64,000 nucleotides of DNA from Phenylobacterium sp. (GTDB lineage Bacteria > Pseudomonadota > Alphaproteobacteria > Caulobacterales > Caulobacteraceae), in the NCBI RefSeq assembly GCF_030681155.1, contig NZ_JAUXXE010000056.1, positions 1 to 64,000 of the forward strand. The letters run 5' to 3'. Under the pieces are notes generated by a model, which did no database searches, had not been told where the DNA came from, and was given only the letters and a program-made list of their open reading frames with translations. The position numbers and the translations under genes were made by a program. Of this stretch, positions 43,629 through 52,964 are shown piece by piece. Every line of letters starts with the position of its first letter. Positions within the stretch are counted from its first letter, which is position 1.

Positions 43629-44941
43629 CCTCAAAGTCCATTGATCGTGAAGCGCCTCCCCAAAAGGCGCTTGTCATCCATCCCGAACGTGACGCCCGCG
43701 GCTCGCCCCGGAGCGCTAAGGCGCGCCTGGACGAGGCCGTGGGGCTCGCCGAGGCCCTCGATCTCGACATTCGCGACGCGATCACCGCGCCGTTGCGCAA
43801 GCGCACGCCTGCGACCCTGTTCGGCAGCGGCAAGGTCATCGAGATCGGGGAGCTCTGCTTCCAGCTCGACGTTGACGTCGCCGTCGTCGATGACGCCCTG
43901 ACGCCCGTCCAGCAACGCAATCTGGAAAAGGCCTGGCAGGTCAAGGTCATGGACCGCACGGGCATGATCCTTGAGATCTTCGCCCGCCGCGCCAGGACCC
44001 GTGAGGGCATCCTGCAGGTCGAACTGGCGAGGCTCTCGTATGAGCGTTCGCGCCTGGTTCGCACCTGGACCCACCTTGAACGCCAACGCGGCGGCTTTGG
44101 TGTCATGGGCGGCCCCGGCGAAACCCAGATCGAGACCGACCGTCGCTTGCTGGCCGAGAAGATCGGCAAGCTGAAGCGCGAGTTGGTGGAGGTCCGCCGG
44201 ACCCGCAACCTGCAGCGTGGGGCGCGCCAGCGCCATCCTTTCCCGGCCGTCGCCCTGGTCGGCTACACCAACGCCGGGAAGTCGACGCTGTTCAACCGGC
44301 TGACCAATGCCGAGGTGGTGGCCGAGGACATGCTGTTCGCCACCCTCGATCCGACGCTGCGAATGCTGAGCCTGCCTGATGGTCGGCCCGCGATCCTGTC
44401 GGACACGGTGGGCTTCATCTCCGACCTGCCGCACGAACTGGTCGAATCCTTCCGCGCCACCCTTGAGGAGGTGAAGGAGGCCGACGTCATCCTGCACGTC
44501 CGCGATATCGCCAGCGAGAACAGCGACGCCGAAGCCGCCGACGTGCGGGCGGTCTTGTCTCGACTGGGGATCGAGGTCGCCGACCGCAACTTCGTCGAGG
44601 TCTGGAACAAGGCCGATCTCGTCGATGCGGAAACCCGCGAGCACCTCGAGGGCGATGCGCGACGCTCCAACCCGCCAGCGGTCCTGGTGTCAGCGGTCAG
44701 CGGGGAGGGTTGCGAAGCCCTGCTCGAGACCATCGCTCGCCTCGTCGACGACGCGCCTCCGGTCTCGGTCTATGCGACGCCCGCCCAGGGCGCCGCGGTG
44801 GCTTGGCTTTATCGCCACGGTCGGGTTCTAGACCGGATCGAGGACGATGAAGGCGGCGTGCGGCTTGCCGTTCGCCTGGAGCCCCAGGCTCTCGGGCAAT
44901 TTGAGCAACTGTATCCGAAGGTCGATCTGAGCCCGCTGTAG
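43625..44941 (+). CDS. hflX: GTPase HflX
   Basis: A 438-residue ribosome-splitting GTPase. N-terminal HflX domain with TLFGSGKV and [15 protein letters not shown]; Arg-rich coiled linker with [13 protein letters not shown] domain with G1 [19 protein letters not shown]3 LSDTVGFI and G4 NKAD. The likely start is TTG at 43625, overlapping the hfq TGA; no ATG lies in the conserved N-terminal region. Co-transcription with hfq is the rule in proteobacteria. Confidence 0.96.
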   Translation: MTSKSIDREAPPQKALVIHPERDARGSPRSAKARLDEAVGLAEALDLDIRDAITAPLRKRTPATLFGSGKVIEIGELCFQLDVDVAVVDDALTPVQQRNLEKAWQVKVMDRTGMILEIFARRARTREGILQVELARLSYERSRLVRTWTHLERQRGGFGVMGGPGETQIETDRRLLAEKIGKLKRELVEVRRTRNLQRGARQRHPFPAVALVGYTNAGKSTLFNRLTNAEVVAEDMLFATLDPTLRMLSLPDGRPAILSDTVGFISDLPHELVESFRATLEEVKEADVILHVRDIASENSDAEAADVRAVLSRLGIEVADRNFVEVWNKADLVDAETREHLEGDARRSNPPAVLVSAVSGEGCEALLETIARLVDDAPPVSVYATPAQGAAVAWLYRHGRVLDRIEDDEGGVRLAVRLEPQALGQFEQLYPKVDLSPL

Positions 44942-44953
44942 CGGGGCGCCATT

Positions 44954-44982
44954 CATCTTCCCGGATTTGTTCCGGGACGATG
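44954..44982. terminator. Hairpin between convergent hflX and mazG
   Basis: CATC(TT)CCCGG at 44954-44964 and CCGGG(AC)GATG at 44972-44982 pair around ATTTGTT. It fills the 56-base gap between the two stops and can form in both transcripts. There is no long U-run, so it is a weak terminator or REP-like element. Confidence 0.5.
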
Positions 44983-44997
44983 TTTGGCGGCGGAGCG

Positions 44998-45813
44998 CTA
45001 CCCTGCCTTCTCGGTCGCCTTCGCCGCGTCCCACAGGGCGTCCATCTCGGCAAGATCGGAGTCGTCTGGTGTCTTGCCGCGCGCGGCAAGTTCGGCCTCG
45101 ATGAACTGGAAGCGCCGCGCGAACTTGGCGTTAGTCGAGCGTAGGGCGTCTTCCGGTTCCAGGTCGAGCTTGCGGGCGAGATTGGCGCAGACGAACAGGA
45201 TGTCGCCGAGTTCGTCGCGCATCTTGGCCCTATCGCCGGCCGCGATCTCGGCCTCCAGTTCGGCGGTCTCCTCGCGCAGCTTATCGAAGATGAACGACAC
45301 ATCTGGCCAGTCGAAGCCGACGCGGGCGGCGCGCGCAGTGAGTTTTACGGCCCGGGTCAGGGCCGGAAGGCCAGTCGGGACGTCGTCCAGCAGGCTCTTG
45401 TTCTTCCCCTTGGTCGCGCGCTCCTGAGCCTTGATGACTTCCCAGGCCTGGGTCTGCTCGGCGCTGGTCCGCTGGCTCTCCGGCCCAAAGACATGTGGAT
45501 GTCGGCGGATCATCTTTTCTGAAATGGCGTTGGCCACGTCGTCGAAGGCGAAGGCGCCTTGCTCCTCGCCCATCCGGCTATGGAAGACGACCTGCAGCAG
45601 CAGGTCGCCCAGTTCCTCGCGAAGGTCGTTGAGGTCGCCGCGCTCGATGGCGTCGGCGACCTCATAGGCTTCCTCCACCGTATAGGGCGCGATGGTCGCG
45701 AAGTTCTGCTCCAGGTCCCAGGCGCAACCTGTCTGCGGGTCGCGCAGCCTCGCCATGATGGCGATCAACCGGTCGATGGGCTTTTCATCACTCGGCGGGG
45801 CGGACAGCGACAT
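44998..45813 (-). CDS. mazG: Nucleoside triphosphate pyrophosphohydrolase MazG
   Basis: A 271-residue two-domain MazG. The first domain has GCAWDLEQNFATIAPYTVEEAYEVADAI and the Mg-binding EELGDLLLQVVFHSRM (ExxD pattern), then RRHPHVFG. The second repeats the EExAELExE ... DELGDILFVCANLARKL motif near residues 190-225. It cleans up non-canonical NTPs and links to stringent control in characterised cases. The start at 45813 overlaps the end of the upstream transporter gene by 26 bases. Confidence 0.96.
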   Translation of the reverse strand: MSLSAPPSDEKPIDRLIAIMARLRDPQTGCAWDLEQNFATIAPYTVEEAYEVADAIERGDLNDLREELGDLLLQVVFHSRMGEEQGAFAFDDVANAISEKMIRRHPHVFGPESQRTSAEQTQAWEVIKAQERATKGKNKSLLDDVPTGLPALTRAVKLTARAARVGFDWPDVSFIFDKLREETAELEAEIAAGDRAKMRDELGDILFVCANLARKLDLEPEDALRSTNAKFARRFQFIEAELAARGKTPDDSDLAEMDALWDAAKATEKAG

Positions 45814-47212
45814 TGACTTCCTTGGTCAGCAAAGGCTCGGAGCCCATCTCGGGCGCGGCTTCGGCGAGGCCGGGTTCCTTCATATCGCGCGCCGCCAGTC
45901 CTGCGCGAATCTCAGCATGGCGCTCTGCGGTCAGCGGGAAGCCCCAGACGATGAAGCTGGCGATGATCGACATCCCGGCGGGGACCGCCGCGAAGAGCAC
46001 GGCGAGGCCTTGCAGGCCGGTGTCGACGCCTTGCCCCTTGGGGTCGAAGCCCATCAACTGCAGCAGCGGGAAGGTGATGAAGATCGCCGCGGCCGATCCG
46101 ATTTTCACCGTACCGGACAGGATCGCATAGAGCAGGCCGGTGCGATCGACGCCGCTGGCCAGTCGCTCTTCGTCGCCGATATCGGCCATCATGGCCCGTA
46201 GCAGGAACGCGCCAGCGGCATAGGGAACGCCGATCATGAACATCAGCACCGCGGCCGGGAGCATCCCGCCCTGGGGGATCAGCAGCGAGCACATGGTCAG
46301 ACCCGCATAGACGATGCCGGAGACGGCCAGGGCCTTGTGCTTGGAGATCTTGTACGAGAGCCAGGTCCACAGCGGCGCGCCGACCAAGCCGCCGATGAAG
46401 TAGATCAGCAGCAGCAGGCTGGCCTCGGCGTGGCTGAAGCCCTTCACCCGGCCGAAGAAGAAGAAGAACAGGGCGCCCGTGATCGCCGGACCGGTGCCGA
46501 TCAGCAGATCAGCGACCAGTATGCGGACCACCGAAGGCCGCTTGAAGAGCGCCAGATACTCACGGAAGCCGGATTTCTTGACCTCGGAGACCACCTGCGG
46601 CTCAGGCACCTTCCACAGGGCGAGCGCGACGGTGATGGGCATCAGGATGACGATGAACCAACCCATGGCCTGCACTCCGGACCCATGCCCCTTGAAGCCT
46701 AGCAAGGGCAGCAGAGCGGGCAGGGTGAGCACCAGGATCATGCCGACGACGTTGCCGGCCTGCCACCACCCGTAGATCCTTGATCGCTGGTCGTATTGCG
46801 GCGAGAGCACCGCGGCCCAGGCCAGCTGCGACAGGCCGGCGATCGAGACGCCGGCATAGACCACCAGCAGCCAGAGCCAGAGGTAGAGGCTGCTGACGCC
46901 AGGCTTGGCCATGAACAGCATGTACGAGGCCAGCATCAGGATCGGCGCGCTGATCGCGAACCAAAGCTTGAACCGCCCGAAGCGCGAACGGGTGCGGTCC
47001 ATCACGCCGCCGATATAGGGGTCGAAGGCCATGTCGAGCAGGCGCACCGCCCCGAAGGCTGCGCCGACCGAGGCTAGGCTCAGCCCTAGCTGGTTGGAGT
47101 AGTATTCTGGAAGGTAGACCACGAGCGGTAGGCCAAGGCCTGCCAGGGGAAGACATGGGGCGGCCAGCGCCGCCAGAGTCCAATTGGAACGCCGGTCCGC
47201 CTTCGCGGTCAT
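45788..47212 (-). CDS. MFS transporter of the GPH (glycoside-pentoside-hexuronide) type
   Basis: A 474-residue carrier with about 12 hydrophobic helices. The N-terminal half matches MelB/GPH cation symporters: the Asp-containing LLDMAFDPYIGGVMDRTRSRFGRFKLW segment (about residues 57-83, the D-P-x-x-G-x-x-x-D motif) is characteristic. A glycoside, sugar acid or related substrate with Na or H symport is expected. No sugar-catabolic genes lie nearby. Its C-terminal 26 bases overlap mazG. Confidence 0.85.
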   Translation of the reverse strand: MTAKADRRSNWTLAALAAPCLPLAGLGLPLVVYLPEYYSNQLGLSLASVGAAFGAVRLLDMAFDPYIGGVMDRTRSRFGRFKLWFAISAPILMLASYMLFMAKPGVSSLYLWLWLLVVYAGVSIAGLSQLAWAAVLSPQYDQRSRIYGWWQAGNVVGMILVLTLPALLPLLGFKGHGSGVQAMGWFIVILMPITVALALWKVPEPQVVSEVKKSGFREYLALFKRPSVVRILVADLLIGTGPAITGALFFFFFGRVKGFSHAEASLLLLIYFIGGLVGAPLWTWLSYKISKHKALAVSGIVYAGLTMCSLLIPQGGMLPAAVLMFMIGVPYAAGAFLLRAMMADIGDEERLASGVDRTGLLYAILSGTVKIGSAAAIFITFPLLQLMGFDPKGQGVDTGLQGLAVLFAAVPAGMSIIASFIVWGFPLTAERHAEIRAGLAARDMKEPGLAEAAPEMGSEPLLTKEVNVAVRPAE

Positions 47213-47305
47213 CTTACTCTTCCCCTAAGACGCCCGACCTAAAACGCTTCGGTGCGCGGCGCGGATCAGACAGCGCTCGGTTCTGAGAGGCAAGGCCTAT
47301 CGGCG

Positions 47306-47806
47306 TTATCGGCGCGCGTAAACTTCGCCTCGGCCGAGCTGGAAGGCGAACCGGTCGATCGCCCGGCCAGCGTCTGACCAGGTCGTGGTGAGCTTGGCCT
47401 GACGGATGTCGCTTTCGTACCAGCGATATCGAACCGGCGTGACATGGCCGTCGACGGAAATCGCCTGGCCTTCGATGGCGGCCCCGCCGGTGCCGAAGCT
47501 CTCGAAGGAGAGGCCGGGCCGGTCGCCGAGTTGCTTGAAGGTTGGGCGGTTCGGGCGGGCGTCGACTAGGGTGAGTCCCACGCGGCCGCCGGCCAGGACG
47601 CCGGTGCGGTCCAGTTCGCGTTCGACATTCTTCTTAAGATCGTCGGCGAGACGTTGGACGTCGCGGACGCCGTAGTCGTCGGCGGCCTTCTTCTGTAGCT
47701 CGGGGCTGAGCTTCACCTCCACGCTGGTCGTCGCTAGCGGCTCAACCGCATGGGCGGACCCGGCCAGCGCCAGGCTTGCGAAGGTGGCTAGAAGCAAGGC
47801 GCGCAT
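47306..47806 (-). CDS. Secreted protein of unknown function
   Basis: A 166-residue protein with a clear signal peptide (MRALLLATFASLALAGSAHA, cleavage after AHA about residue 20). The mature part is about 145 residues and mixed alpha/beta. It begins with a charged helical stretch (KLSPELQKKAADDYGVRDVQRL), then strands around RVGLTLVDARPN and TPVRYRWYESD. It resembles small periplasmic domains that recur next to transport genes, but I do not recognise a named family. Confidence 0.75.
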   Translation of the reverse strand: MRALLLATFASLALAGSAHAVEPLATTSVEVKLSPELQKKAADDYGVRDVQRLADDLKKNVERELDRTGVLAGGRVGLTLVDARPNRPTFKQLGDRPGLSFESFGTGGAAIEGQAISVDGHVTPVRYRWYESDIRQAKLTTTWSDAGRAIDRFAFQLGRGEVYARR

Positions 47807-47996
47807 GACGGTCTCCTGGGCTGAAGGGGCGATGAGCCCCTTAGATGGGAAGCGATTTCGGAGACCGCAAAGTCTCGCTGGAGCGTGACCGTAGTGTGGC
47901 TGCCACCCGACGTATCAGGCTTGACCTTGCCTGAACGGCGCCCAAGTCTGCGCCTGGGGCGGGTGAGATAGTTCAACGGTCCAATGGAGACGACCA

Positions 47997-48173
47997 GTGG
48001 CGCATAAGTTCGAGATTTATAAAGACAAGGCTGGCGAGTTCCGGGTTCGCTTCAAGTACAACAGCGAAGTGATCTTCGCGACCGAGGGCTATGCGTCCAA
48101 GGCAAGCGCCCAGAACGCGATCGAGTCCATCAAGAAGAACGGTCCGGAAGCGCCGACCGAAGACAACTCCTAG
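47997..48173 (+). CDS. YegP/DUF1508-like small protein
   Basis: A 58-residue protein starting GTG at 47997. It reads [47 protein letters not shown] with an acidic tail. The pattern (FEIYKDxxGEFRxR..., EGYxSKxxxxNxIxSxKKN) is the single YegP repeat of the DUF1508 family; the enterobacterial protein has two such repeats. Function unknown. Its stop shares CTAG with the convergent monooxygenase gene. It lies 190 bases from the divergent secreted-protein gene, and I see nothing else in that gap. Confidence 0.85.
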   Translation: MAHKFEIYKDKAGEFRVRFKYNSEVIFATEGYASKASAQNAIESIKKNGPEAPTEDNS

Positions 48174-49183
48174 GCCGGGACGACCGCCAGGCGCGCGAGT
48201 TCATCGCGCGCCTCGGCGGTGATCTCAAACGACCTGACCCGTGCGGCGTGATCATAGATCTGCGCGGTGACCATCAGCTCGTCAGCGCCCGTGCGCTTGA
48301 CGAAGCCCGCCAGCCCCTGCCGAACACGGTCTGGCCCCCCGACAATCGAACAGCTCAAACTCTGGCGCAGCATCGGCCCGCCGATTTCGTCGAGCTGTCG
48401 GTGTGGATCGTCGACAGGCCGGGGCAGCGGCCCTGGTCGCCCTTGGCCCAGATTGATGAAGGCCTGCTTGAGCGAGGTGAAAAGCCGTTCGGCTTCTTCC
48501 TCGGTTTCGGCCGCGGTCACATTGACGCCCAGCATCACATAGGGCTTGGCCAGATGCTCGGACGGGCGGAATTGGCTGCGATATATGGCCAATGCCGGCT
48601 CGAGCTGGCTCGGCGCGAAATGCGAGGCGAAGGCGTAGGGCAGGCCGAGCATGGCGGCGAGTTGGGCGCCGTAGGTGCTGGATCCGAGGATCCAGAAGTC
48701 CACGTCTAGACCAGCGCCAGGCACGGCCTGGATCTGCTGCCCCGGCAGCGCGGGTTTGAAATAGTCCATCAGCTCAATGACATCGCGAGGAAACTGGTCG
48801 ACGTCTCCGACCAGGTTGCGACGCAGAGCCCTGGCGGTCGCCTGATCCGAGCCTGGAGCCCGGCCAAGGCCCAGGTCGATCCTCCCTGGGTAAAGAGCGG
48901 CCAGGGTGCCGAATTGCTCGGCGATCACCAGCGGCGCGTGGTTGGGCAGCATCACCCCGCCAGCGCCCACGCGGATCGTAGAGGTGCCGCCCGCCACGTG
49001 GCCGATCACCACGGCGGTGGCGGCGCTCGCCACCCCGGTCATGTTGTGGTGCTCCGCCAGCCAGTAGCGATGATAACCCAGCCGTTCGGCGTGCTGGGCC
49101 AGGTCGCGAGTGTTGCTGAGGGATTGGGCCGCGCTACCGCCTTCGACGATGGGCGACAAATCTAGAACCGAGAGATCAACCAT
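48170..49183 (-). CDS. LLM-class flavin-dependent oxidoreductase (luciferase-like)
   Basis: A 337-residue bacterial-luciferase-like TIM barrel. It opens [19 protein letters not shown], followed by [26 protein letters not shown] and [44 protein letters not shown], the hallmark of the group-1 LLM oxidoreductases of the YhbW type. An FMNH2-dependent monooxygenase is expected; the substrate is not deducible. Confidence 0.92.
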   Translation of the reverse strand: MVDLSVLDLSPIVEGGSAAQSLSNTRDLAQHAERLGYHRYWLAEHHNMTGVASAATAVVIGHVAGGTSTIRVGAGGVMLPNHAPLVIAEQFGTLAALYPGRIDLGLGRAPGSDQATARALRRNLVGDVDQFPRDVIELMDYFKPALPGQQIQAVPGAGLDVDFWILGSSTYGAQLAAMLGLPYAFASHFAPSQLEPALAIYRSQFRPSEHLAKPYVMLGVNVTAAETEEEAERLFTSLKQAFINLGQGRPGPLPRPVDDPHRQLDEIGGPMLRQSLSCSIVGGPDRVRQGLAGFVKRTGADELMVTAQIYDHAARVRSFEITAEARDELARLAVVPA

Positions 49184-49223
49184 CAGCGGGATATAGGGGC
49201 TCGGCGGCCGATGGCGAGGGGGC

Positions 49224-50051
49224 CTAGCGGAATAGGCTGAGCAGCAGGGAAGGCGTCTGGTTGGCGATTCGCAGCGCCTGGATCGCCAACTGCTGCTTCA
49301 CCTCCAGCGCCTTGAGGCGCGCGCTTTCCTTGCCGAGGTCGGCATCGACCAGATTGCCGATGCCTGCATCTATGGTGTCCTGCAGCTTGGCGCTCATCTC
49401 CAGGTGACGGTCCAGCGACTTGGCGCCGACGCCAAACTTGGAGAGGGCGGAGGAGACCCGCTGTATCGCCGCGTCTATTGCTGCGATGTCGCTTGACCCG
49501 ACGCCGCCCAACAGGCCGGTCAGGGTGGAGGAGATCGCGGTTCCGGTGGTCGACAGGTCGATGTGGTCGATGTCGATGTTCGCACTGGCCTTGGTGTTGG
49601 CCAGGGCGCGGATCTTCCCGGTCGACCCCGCGGAGATCAGGTTCACCCCGTCGAAGCTGGCGCCCAGGGTGATTGTGTCGATCTGCTTTCGCAGCGCGAC
49701 ATATTCGTCGTTCAGAGCTTGTTTGGTGGCGGTCGTCAGTCCTGACTCAGTCGCCGCGAGCGCCTTCTCCTTCATCTGGGAGAGGATGTCCGAGATCGAC
49801 TCGCCCGCGGTCAGGGCGGTGTCGACGATGGACTGGCCGCGTTGGAGCGAGCTCTTCACCGCGTCCAGCGACTTGGATTCGCTGCGCATGTTCTGCGCGA
49901 TGGCCCAGATGGCGGGATTGTCCTTGGCGCTGGAGATCTTCAGGCCGGTGGCGATCCGACGCTGGACCTGAGCGTACTCGCTATTGATAGCGTTGAGGCT
50001 CTGCAGCGCGATCATCGCGCCTGTGTTCGTATTGACGCTGTTCAGCGACAT
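49224..50051 (-). CDS. Flagellin
   Basis: A 275-residue structural flagellin of Caulobacter type. The N-terminal D0/D1 coiled region is [20 protein letters not shown]... with [24 protein letters not shown] short central variable domain follows (about residues 140-190), and the C-terminal D1/D0 helix ends [13 protein letters not shown]. Such short flagellins lacking large outer domains build the main filament in Caulobacteraceae, where several paralogues are normal. No other flagellar gene lies in the window. Confidence 0.95.
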   Translation of the reverse strand: MSLNSVNTNTGAMIALQSLNAINSEYAQVQRRIATGLKISSAKDNPAIWAIAQNMRSESKSLDAVKSSLQRGQSIVDTALTAGESISDILSQMKEKALAATESGLTTATKQALNDEYVALRKQIDTITLGASFDGVNLISAGSTGKIRALANTKASANIDIDHIDLSTTGTAISSTLTGLLGGVGSSDIAAIDAAIQRVSSALSKFGVGAKSLDRHLEMSAKLQDTIDAGIGNLVDADLGKESARLKALEVKQQLAIQALRIANQTPSLLLSLFR

Positions 50052-50107
50052 GACGAGCCTTGGTTCCAGGGGCGCAGGCGCGTCCGCCTTCGCAGGGCGT
50101 TTTACCC

Positions 50108-50126
50108 CGGCCAGACCCTAGCCAAA
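50108..50126 (-). promoter_or_regulatory. Possible sigma-54 promoter of the flagellin gene
   Basis: The minus strand reads TTTGGC, then TAGGGTC, then TGGCC, placing GG and GC ten bases apart as in the -24/-12 consensus (TGGC...TTGC), about 57-75 bases before the ATG. The -12 element is TGGC rather than TTGC, so the match is partial. Class IV flagellins of Caulobacter are sigma-54 dependent. Confidence 0.3.
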
Positions 50127-50160
50127 TGCAGTTGGCGAAAGGTTACGCCGCGATCAACTT

Positions 50161-50910
50161 TCATCGCTCAATGATTATCGGCTGCTCGACCACGCCGGTG
50201 TTTCCGGTCTCGGGATTGGTTGCGACGACGCGCAGGCGATAGCCGCCAGCCTTTGGCTTGGGAAGTTCGGCGGCGAAGGTCGAAGGCTTCCCGGCGTATG
50301 ACAGCGATGTCGAGGCCAGGGTCTCGCCACCCGCGATCAAGCTGGCGCTCACCTGATACTTGTCGGCGTCCCACAGTCCGCCCGGTTCGATGGGGCAACC
50401 ACACATGAGGGTGACCTTGGCGTTGACCTTCAAGCCTGCGGCCTGAACCGCGACGGCGGGCTCAATGACCAGGCCGGGGAACTCAAGCACCCAGCCGTCG
50501 CCGGTCAAGGACTGACCAGGGGCCAGCCACTTCATGGAGGTGACGGTTATCTGTGAGGCCGTTTTGCCGAGCGGTCCGACGGCCTCGACCCTGACCAGGG
50601 TCGGTCGGTCGAGATCCAGGGTGGTGCGGAACGCGGCTGCCTCGGGTGTGGAGATGGCTACGCCGCGCTGACGCGGGGCGATCATGATCTTCTGCGTATC
50701 GCCGGTCGTGCCGGTGATCAGGCCTTTGGCCAGTTCGTGGCCGGTCGCGGCGTCGGTTAGCGTGACCTGGACGCCGCCCATGCTGTCGCCGATGAACTTC
50801 GCGTCCTTGCTGAGCGCCCGCACGATAACTTCGGTGGGCTCGGCATGAGCCGCGCCAGAGATCGCGGCGGCGATGACGGCTGTGGTGACGGCGGCGAGGA
50901 TGCGACTCAT
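50161..50910 (-). CDS. Exported protein of unknown function
   Basis: From the ATG at 50910 the 249-residue product has a signal peptide (about residues 1-23, ending GAAHA). A predominantly beta mature part appears to contain two immunoglobulin-like units, with conserved-looking LTDAATGHEL, LVRVEAVGPLG and YRLRVVATNPETGNTG; two close cysteines occur in LMCGCPI (near 170). The overall look is of a periplasmic or cell-surface beta-sandwich. The frame is open to 51036, but that would overlap the divergent osmC start. Confidence 0.7.
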   Translation of the reverse strand: MSRILAAVTTAVIAAAISGAAHAEPTEVIVRALSKDAKFIGDSMGGVQVTLTDAATGHELAKGLITGTTGDTQKIMIAPRQRGVAISTPEAAAFRTTLDLDRPTLVRVEAVGPLGKTASQITVTSMKWLAPGQSLTGDGWVLEFPGLVIEPAVAVQAAGLKVNAKVTLMCGCPIEPGGLWDADKYQVSASLIAGGETLASTSLSYAGKPSTFAAELPKPKAGGYRLRVVATNPETGNTGVVEQPIIIER

Positions 50911-51026
50911 CTGATGTCCCTGTCTTCGCGGCCAGACTAGCAAGCTGGGCGGCCGTGCGCCCGACTTGCCGCTCAGGCGGGCCGAGCGCATGACTGAGGA
51001 TCCTCGGCGGTGAAGGGAGATTTGTC

Positions 51027-51437
51027 TTGAGCGCACCTGGTGAAGTCACCATCGCATCGGTCGTGGCCGATATTGGCGATACGCCCTACACGGTCGAGAT
51101 CGTCGCCGGTCACCATCGAATCTTGGCCGATGAGCCGAAGGGCCTGGGCGGCGCGAACGCCGGGCCTTCGCCGTTCGGCTACGTGCTCTCTGGTTTGGCC
51201 GCATGTTCGGCGATCACGCTGCGGATGTATTGCGAGCGCAAGGCGTGGCCCTTGATCGGCATTCATGTCGCGCTGACGTTGCGCATCATCGAAGGGCAGC
51301 GGGTGATCGAGCGTATCGTCCAGTTCGGCGATGGCCTCGACCCCAGCCAAGTGACGAGGCTGGCCGAGGTGGTGGAGAAAACCCCCGTGACCCTGGCCTT
51401 GAAGGCGGGGATGACCATCAACACCACGATCAAATAG
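51027..51437 (+). CDS. OsmC/Ohr family protein, single-cysteine form
   Basis: A 136-residue OsmC-fold protein. Cys60 lies in LSGLAACSAITLRMY, the usual peroxidatic position. The second conserved cysteine of Ohr/OsmC (in ExCPV) is replaced by Thr119 (VEKTPVTLAL), so a Cys-Cys thiol peroxidase cycle is not possible within one chain. Members of this subgroup are often annotated simply as OsmC family. The TTG start at 51027 has a good AGGGAGA site six bases upstream. Confidence 0.88.
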   Translation: MSAPGEVTIASVVADIGDTPYTVEIVAGHHRILADEPKGLGGANAGPSPFGYVLSGLAACSAITLRMYCERKAWPLIGIHVALTLRIIEGQRVIERIVQFGDGLDPSQVTRLAEVVEKTPVTLALKAGMTINTTIK

Positions 51438-51518
51438 GCCGCGGCGCAATCGTCAGGGCGTGTTGTCGCCTCAGCCGTGGCATAGGCTGGGTCGCGCCTT
51501 TGAATCGGCGCGGTCGAC

Positions 51519-52964
51519 ATGAGGGCGTTCGTGAGCACGCGTGGTTCTAGGATCTTCCCGGTGTTGCTTTCCGGTGGAGCGGGCGCACGGCTATGGCCGG
51601 CGTCGCGCGAGAGCCATCCGAAGCAGCTACTCGCCCTGACCGAGGATCTGACGCTGCTCCAGTCGGCGGCGGCTCGGGTGTCCGATCCGGCCCGCTTCCA
51701 GCCTTTGATCGTGGTCGCCAACGCTGAACATCGCTTCACAATCGCCGAGCAGTTGCGCGTCATCGGAACCAATGACCCCTTGATCGTTCTGGAGCCGTGC
51801 GGCCGCAACACTGCTGCGCCGACCGCCGTGGCCGCCTTGCTGGCTAGGGACCTCGACCCGGACGCCGTGATCCTGGTCATGCCGGCCGATCATGTGGTCC
51901 GTGACACCGGGGCGTTCTTGCGCGTTGTCGAAACTGCGGCGCCGATCGCCCGGCGTGGCGCGCTTGTGCTGCTCGGGGTCGAGCCGACCTCGCCGATTCC
52001 AGACTACGGCTACATCCTGCCTGGCGCCCCCTTGGAAGGGGAAGCTGATGGCTATGAGGTCGTGCAGTTCATCGAGAAGCCCAGCCAGGCCGACGCCAAA
52101 GCCATGTTGGGGGAAGGGGGGCGGCTGTGGAACAGCGGCCTTTTGCTCGCGCCTGCTCAGCTGGTGATCGATGAGCTGGAGCGCCACGCGCCTGTGGTTC
52201 TTGCGGCGGCGAAGCAATCATTGGAAGTCGCTCGGCGCGATCTGGATTTCGTCCGGCTGGACGAGGCGGCGTTTGCAGCCGGCCCGTCCATTTCCATCGA
52301 CCATGCCCTGACCGAGCGAAGCGATCGGCTGGCGGTCGTTAAGGCTGAGTTCGACTGGACAGATGTCGGGGCCTGGTCGGTGCTGTGGGCGCTCGGCCAC
52401 AAGAGCGCCGATGGCAATGTGCTGATTGGGGAGGCCTTCGCCGAGGCGACGACAAACTCCTATCTGCGCAGCGAGGGCCCGCTTGTGGCGACGCTGGGGG
52501 TTCGCGACCTGATCGTTGTGGCGACTACAGACGCGGTGCTTGTGGCTGACCGCGGCGCCGAGCAGGATGTGGGACGAGTGGTGGAGCTGCTGCGCGCCGC
52601 CGGCCGCGAACCGGCGACCCAGGCCCGGCAAGTTCGCCGACCGTGGGGATCGTACGAAAGCGTCGTCAGCGGTGAGGGTTTTCAGGTCAAGCGGATCACC
52701 GTCGCGCCGGGATGCAAGCTGTCGCTGCAGAGCCATGCGCATCGCGCCGAGCACTGGGTGGTGGTCAGCGGCGTCGCTCTCGCGACGATCGGTGACGCCG
52801 AAGTCCTCGTGAAGGCCAATGAGTCGGTCTTCATCCCGCAGGGCGCGCGACATCGGCTCGCCAACCCGGGCGATCAGCCGCTCAGCGTCATCGAGGTCCA
52901 GTCGGGGGACTATCTCGGCGAGGACGATATCGTGCGGTTCGAGGACGACTACGCCCGGGCCTAG
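51519..52964 (+). CDS. manC: Mannose-1-phosphate guanylyltransferase / mannose-6-phosphate isomerase
   Basis: A 481-residue bifunctional type II PMI/GMP enzyme making GDP-mannose for polysaccharide. The nucleotidyltransferase domain (1-340) opens FPVLLSGGAGARLWPASRES followed by PKQLL (GTP loop) and has FIEKP and WNSG. The C-terminal cupin isomerase domain (about 365-480) has RPWGSYE, LSLQSHAHRAEHWVVVSG (metal-binding His) and FIPQGARHRLAN. No other polysaccharide gene is nearby. The stop shares CTAG with the merR-family gene. Confidence 0.94.
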   Translation: MRAFVSTRGSRIFPVLLSGGAGARLWPASRESHPKQLLALTEDLTLLQSAAARVSDPARFQPLIVVANAEHRFTIAEQLRVIGTNDPLIVLEPCGRNTAAPTAVAALLARDLDPDAVILVMPADHVVRDTGAFLRVVETAAPIARRGALVLLGVEPTSPIPDYGYILPGAPLEGEADGYEVVQFIEKPSQADAKAMLGEGGRLWNSGLLLAPAQLVIDELERHAPVVLAAAKQSLEVARRDLDFVRLDEAAFAAGPSISIDHALTERSDRLAVVKAEFDWTDVGAWSVLWALGHKSADGNVLIGEAFAEATTNSYLRSEGPLVATLGVRDLIVVATTDAVLVADRGAEQDVGRVVELLRAAGREPATQARQVRRPWGSYESVVSGEGFQVKRITVAPGCKLSLQSHAHRAEHWVVVSGVALATIGDAEVLVKANESVFIPQGARHRLANPGDQPLSVIEVQSGDYLGEDDIVRFEDDYARA

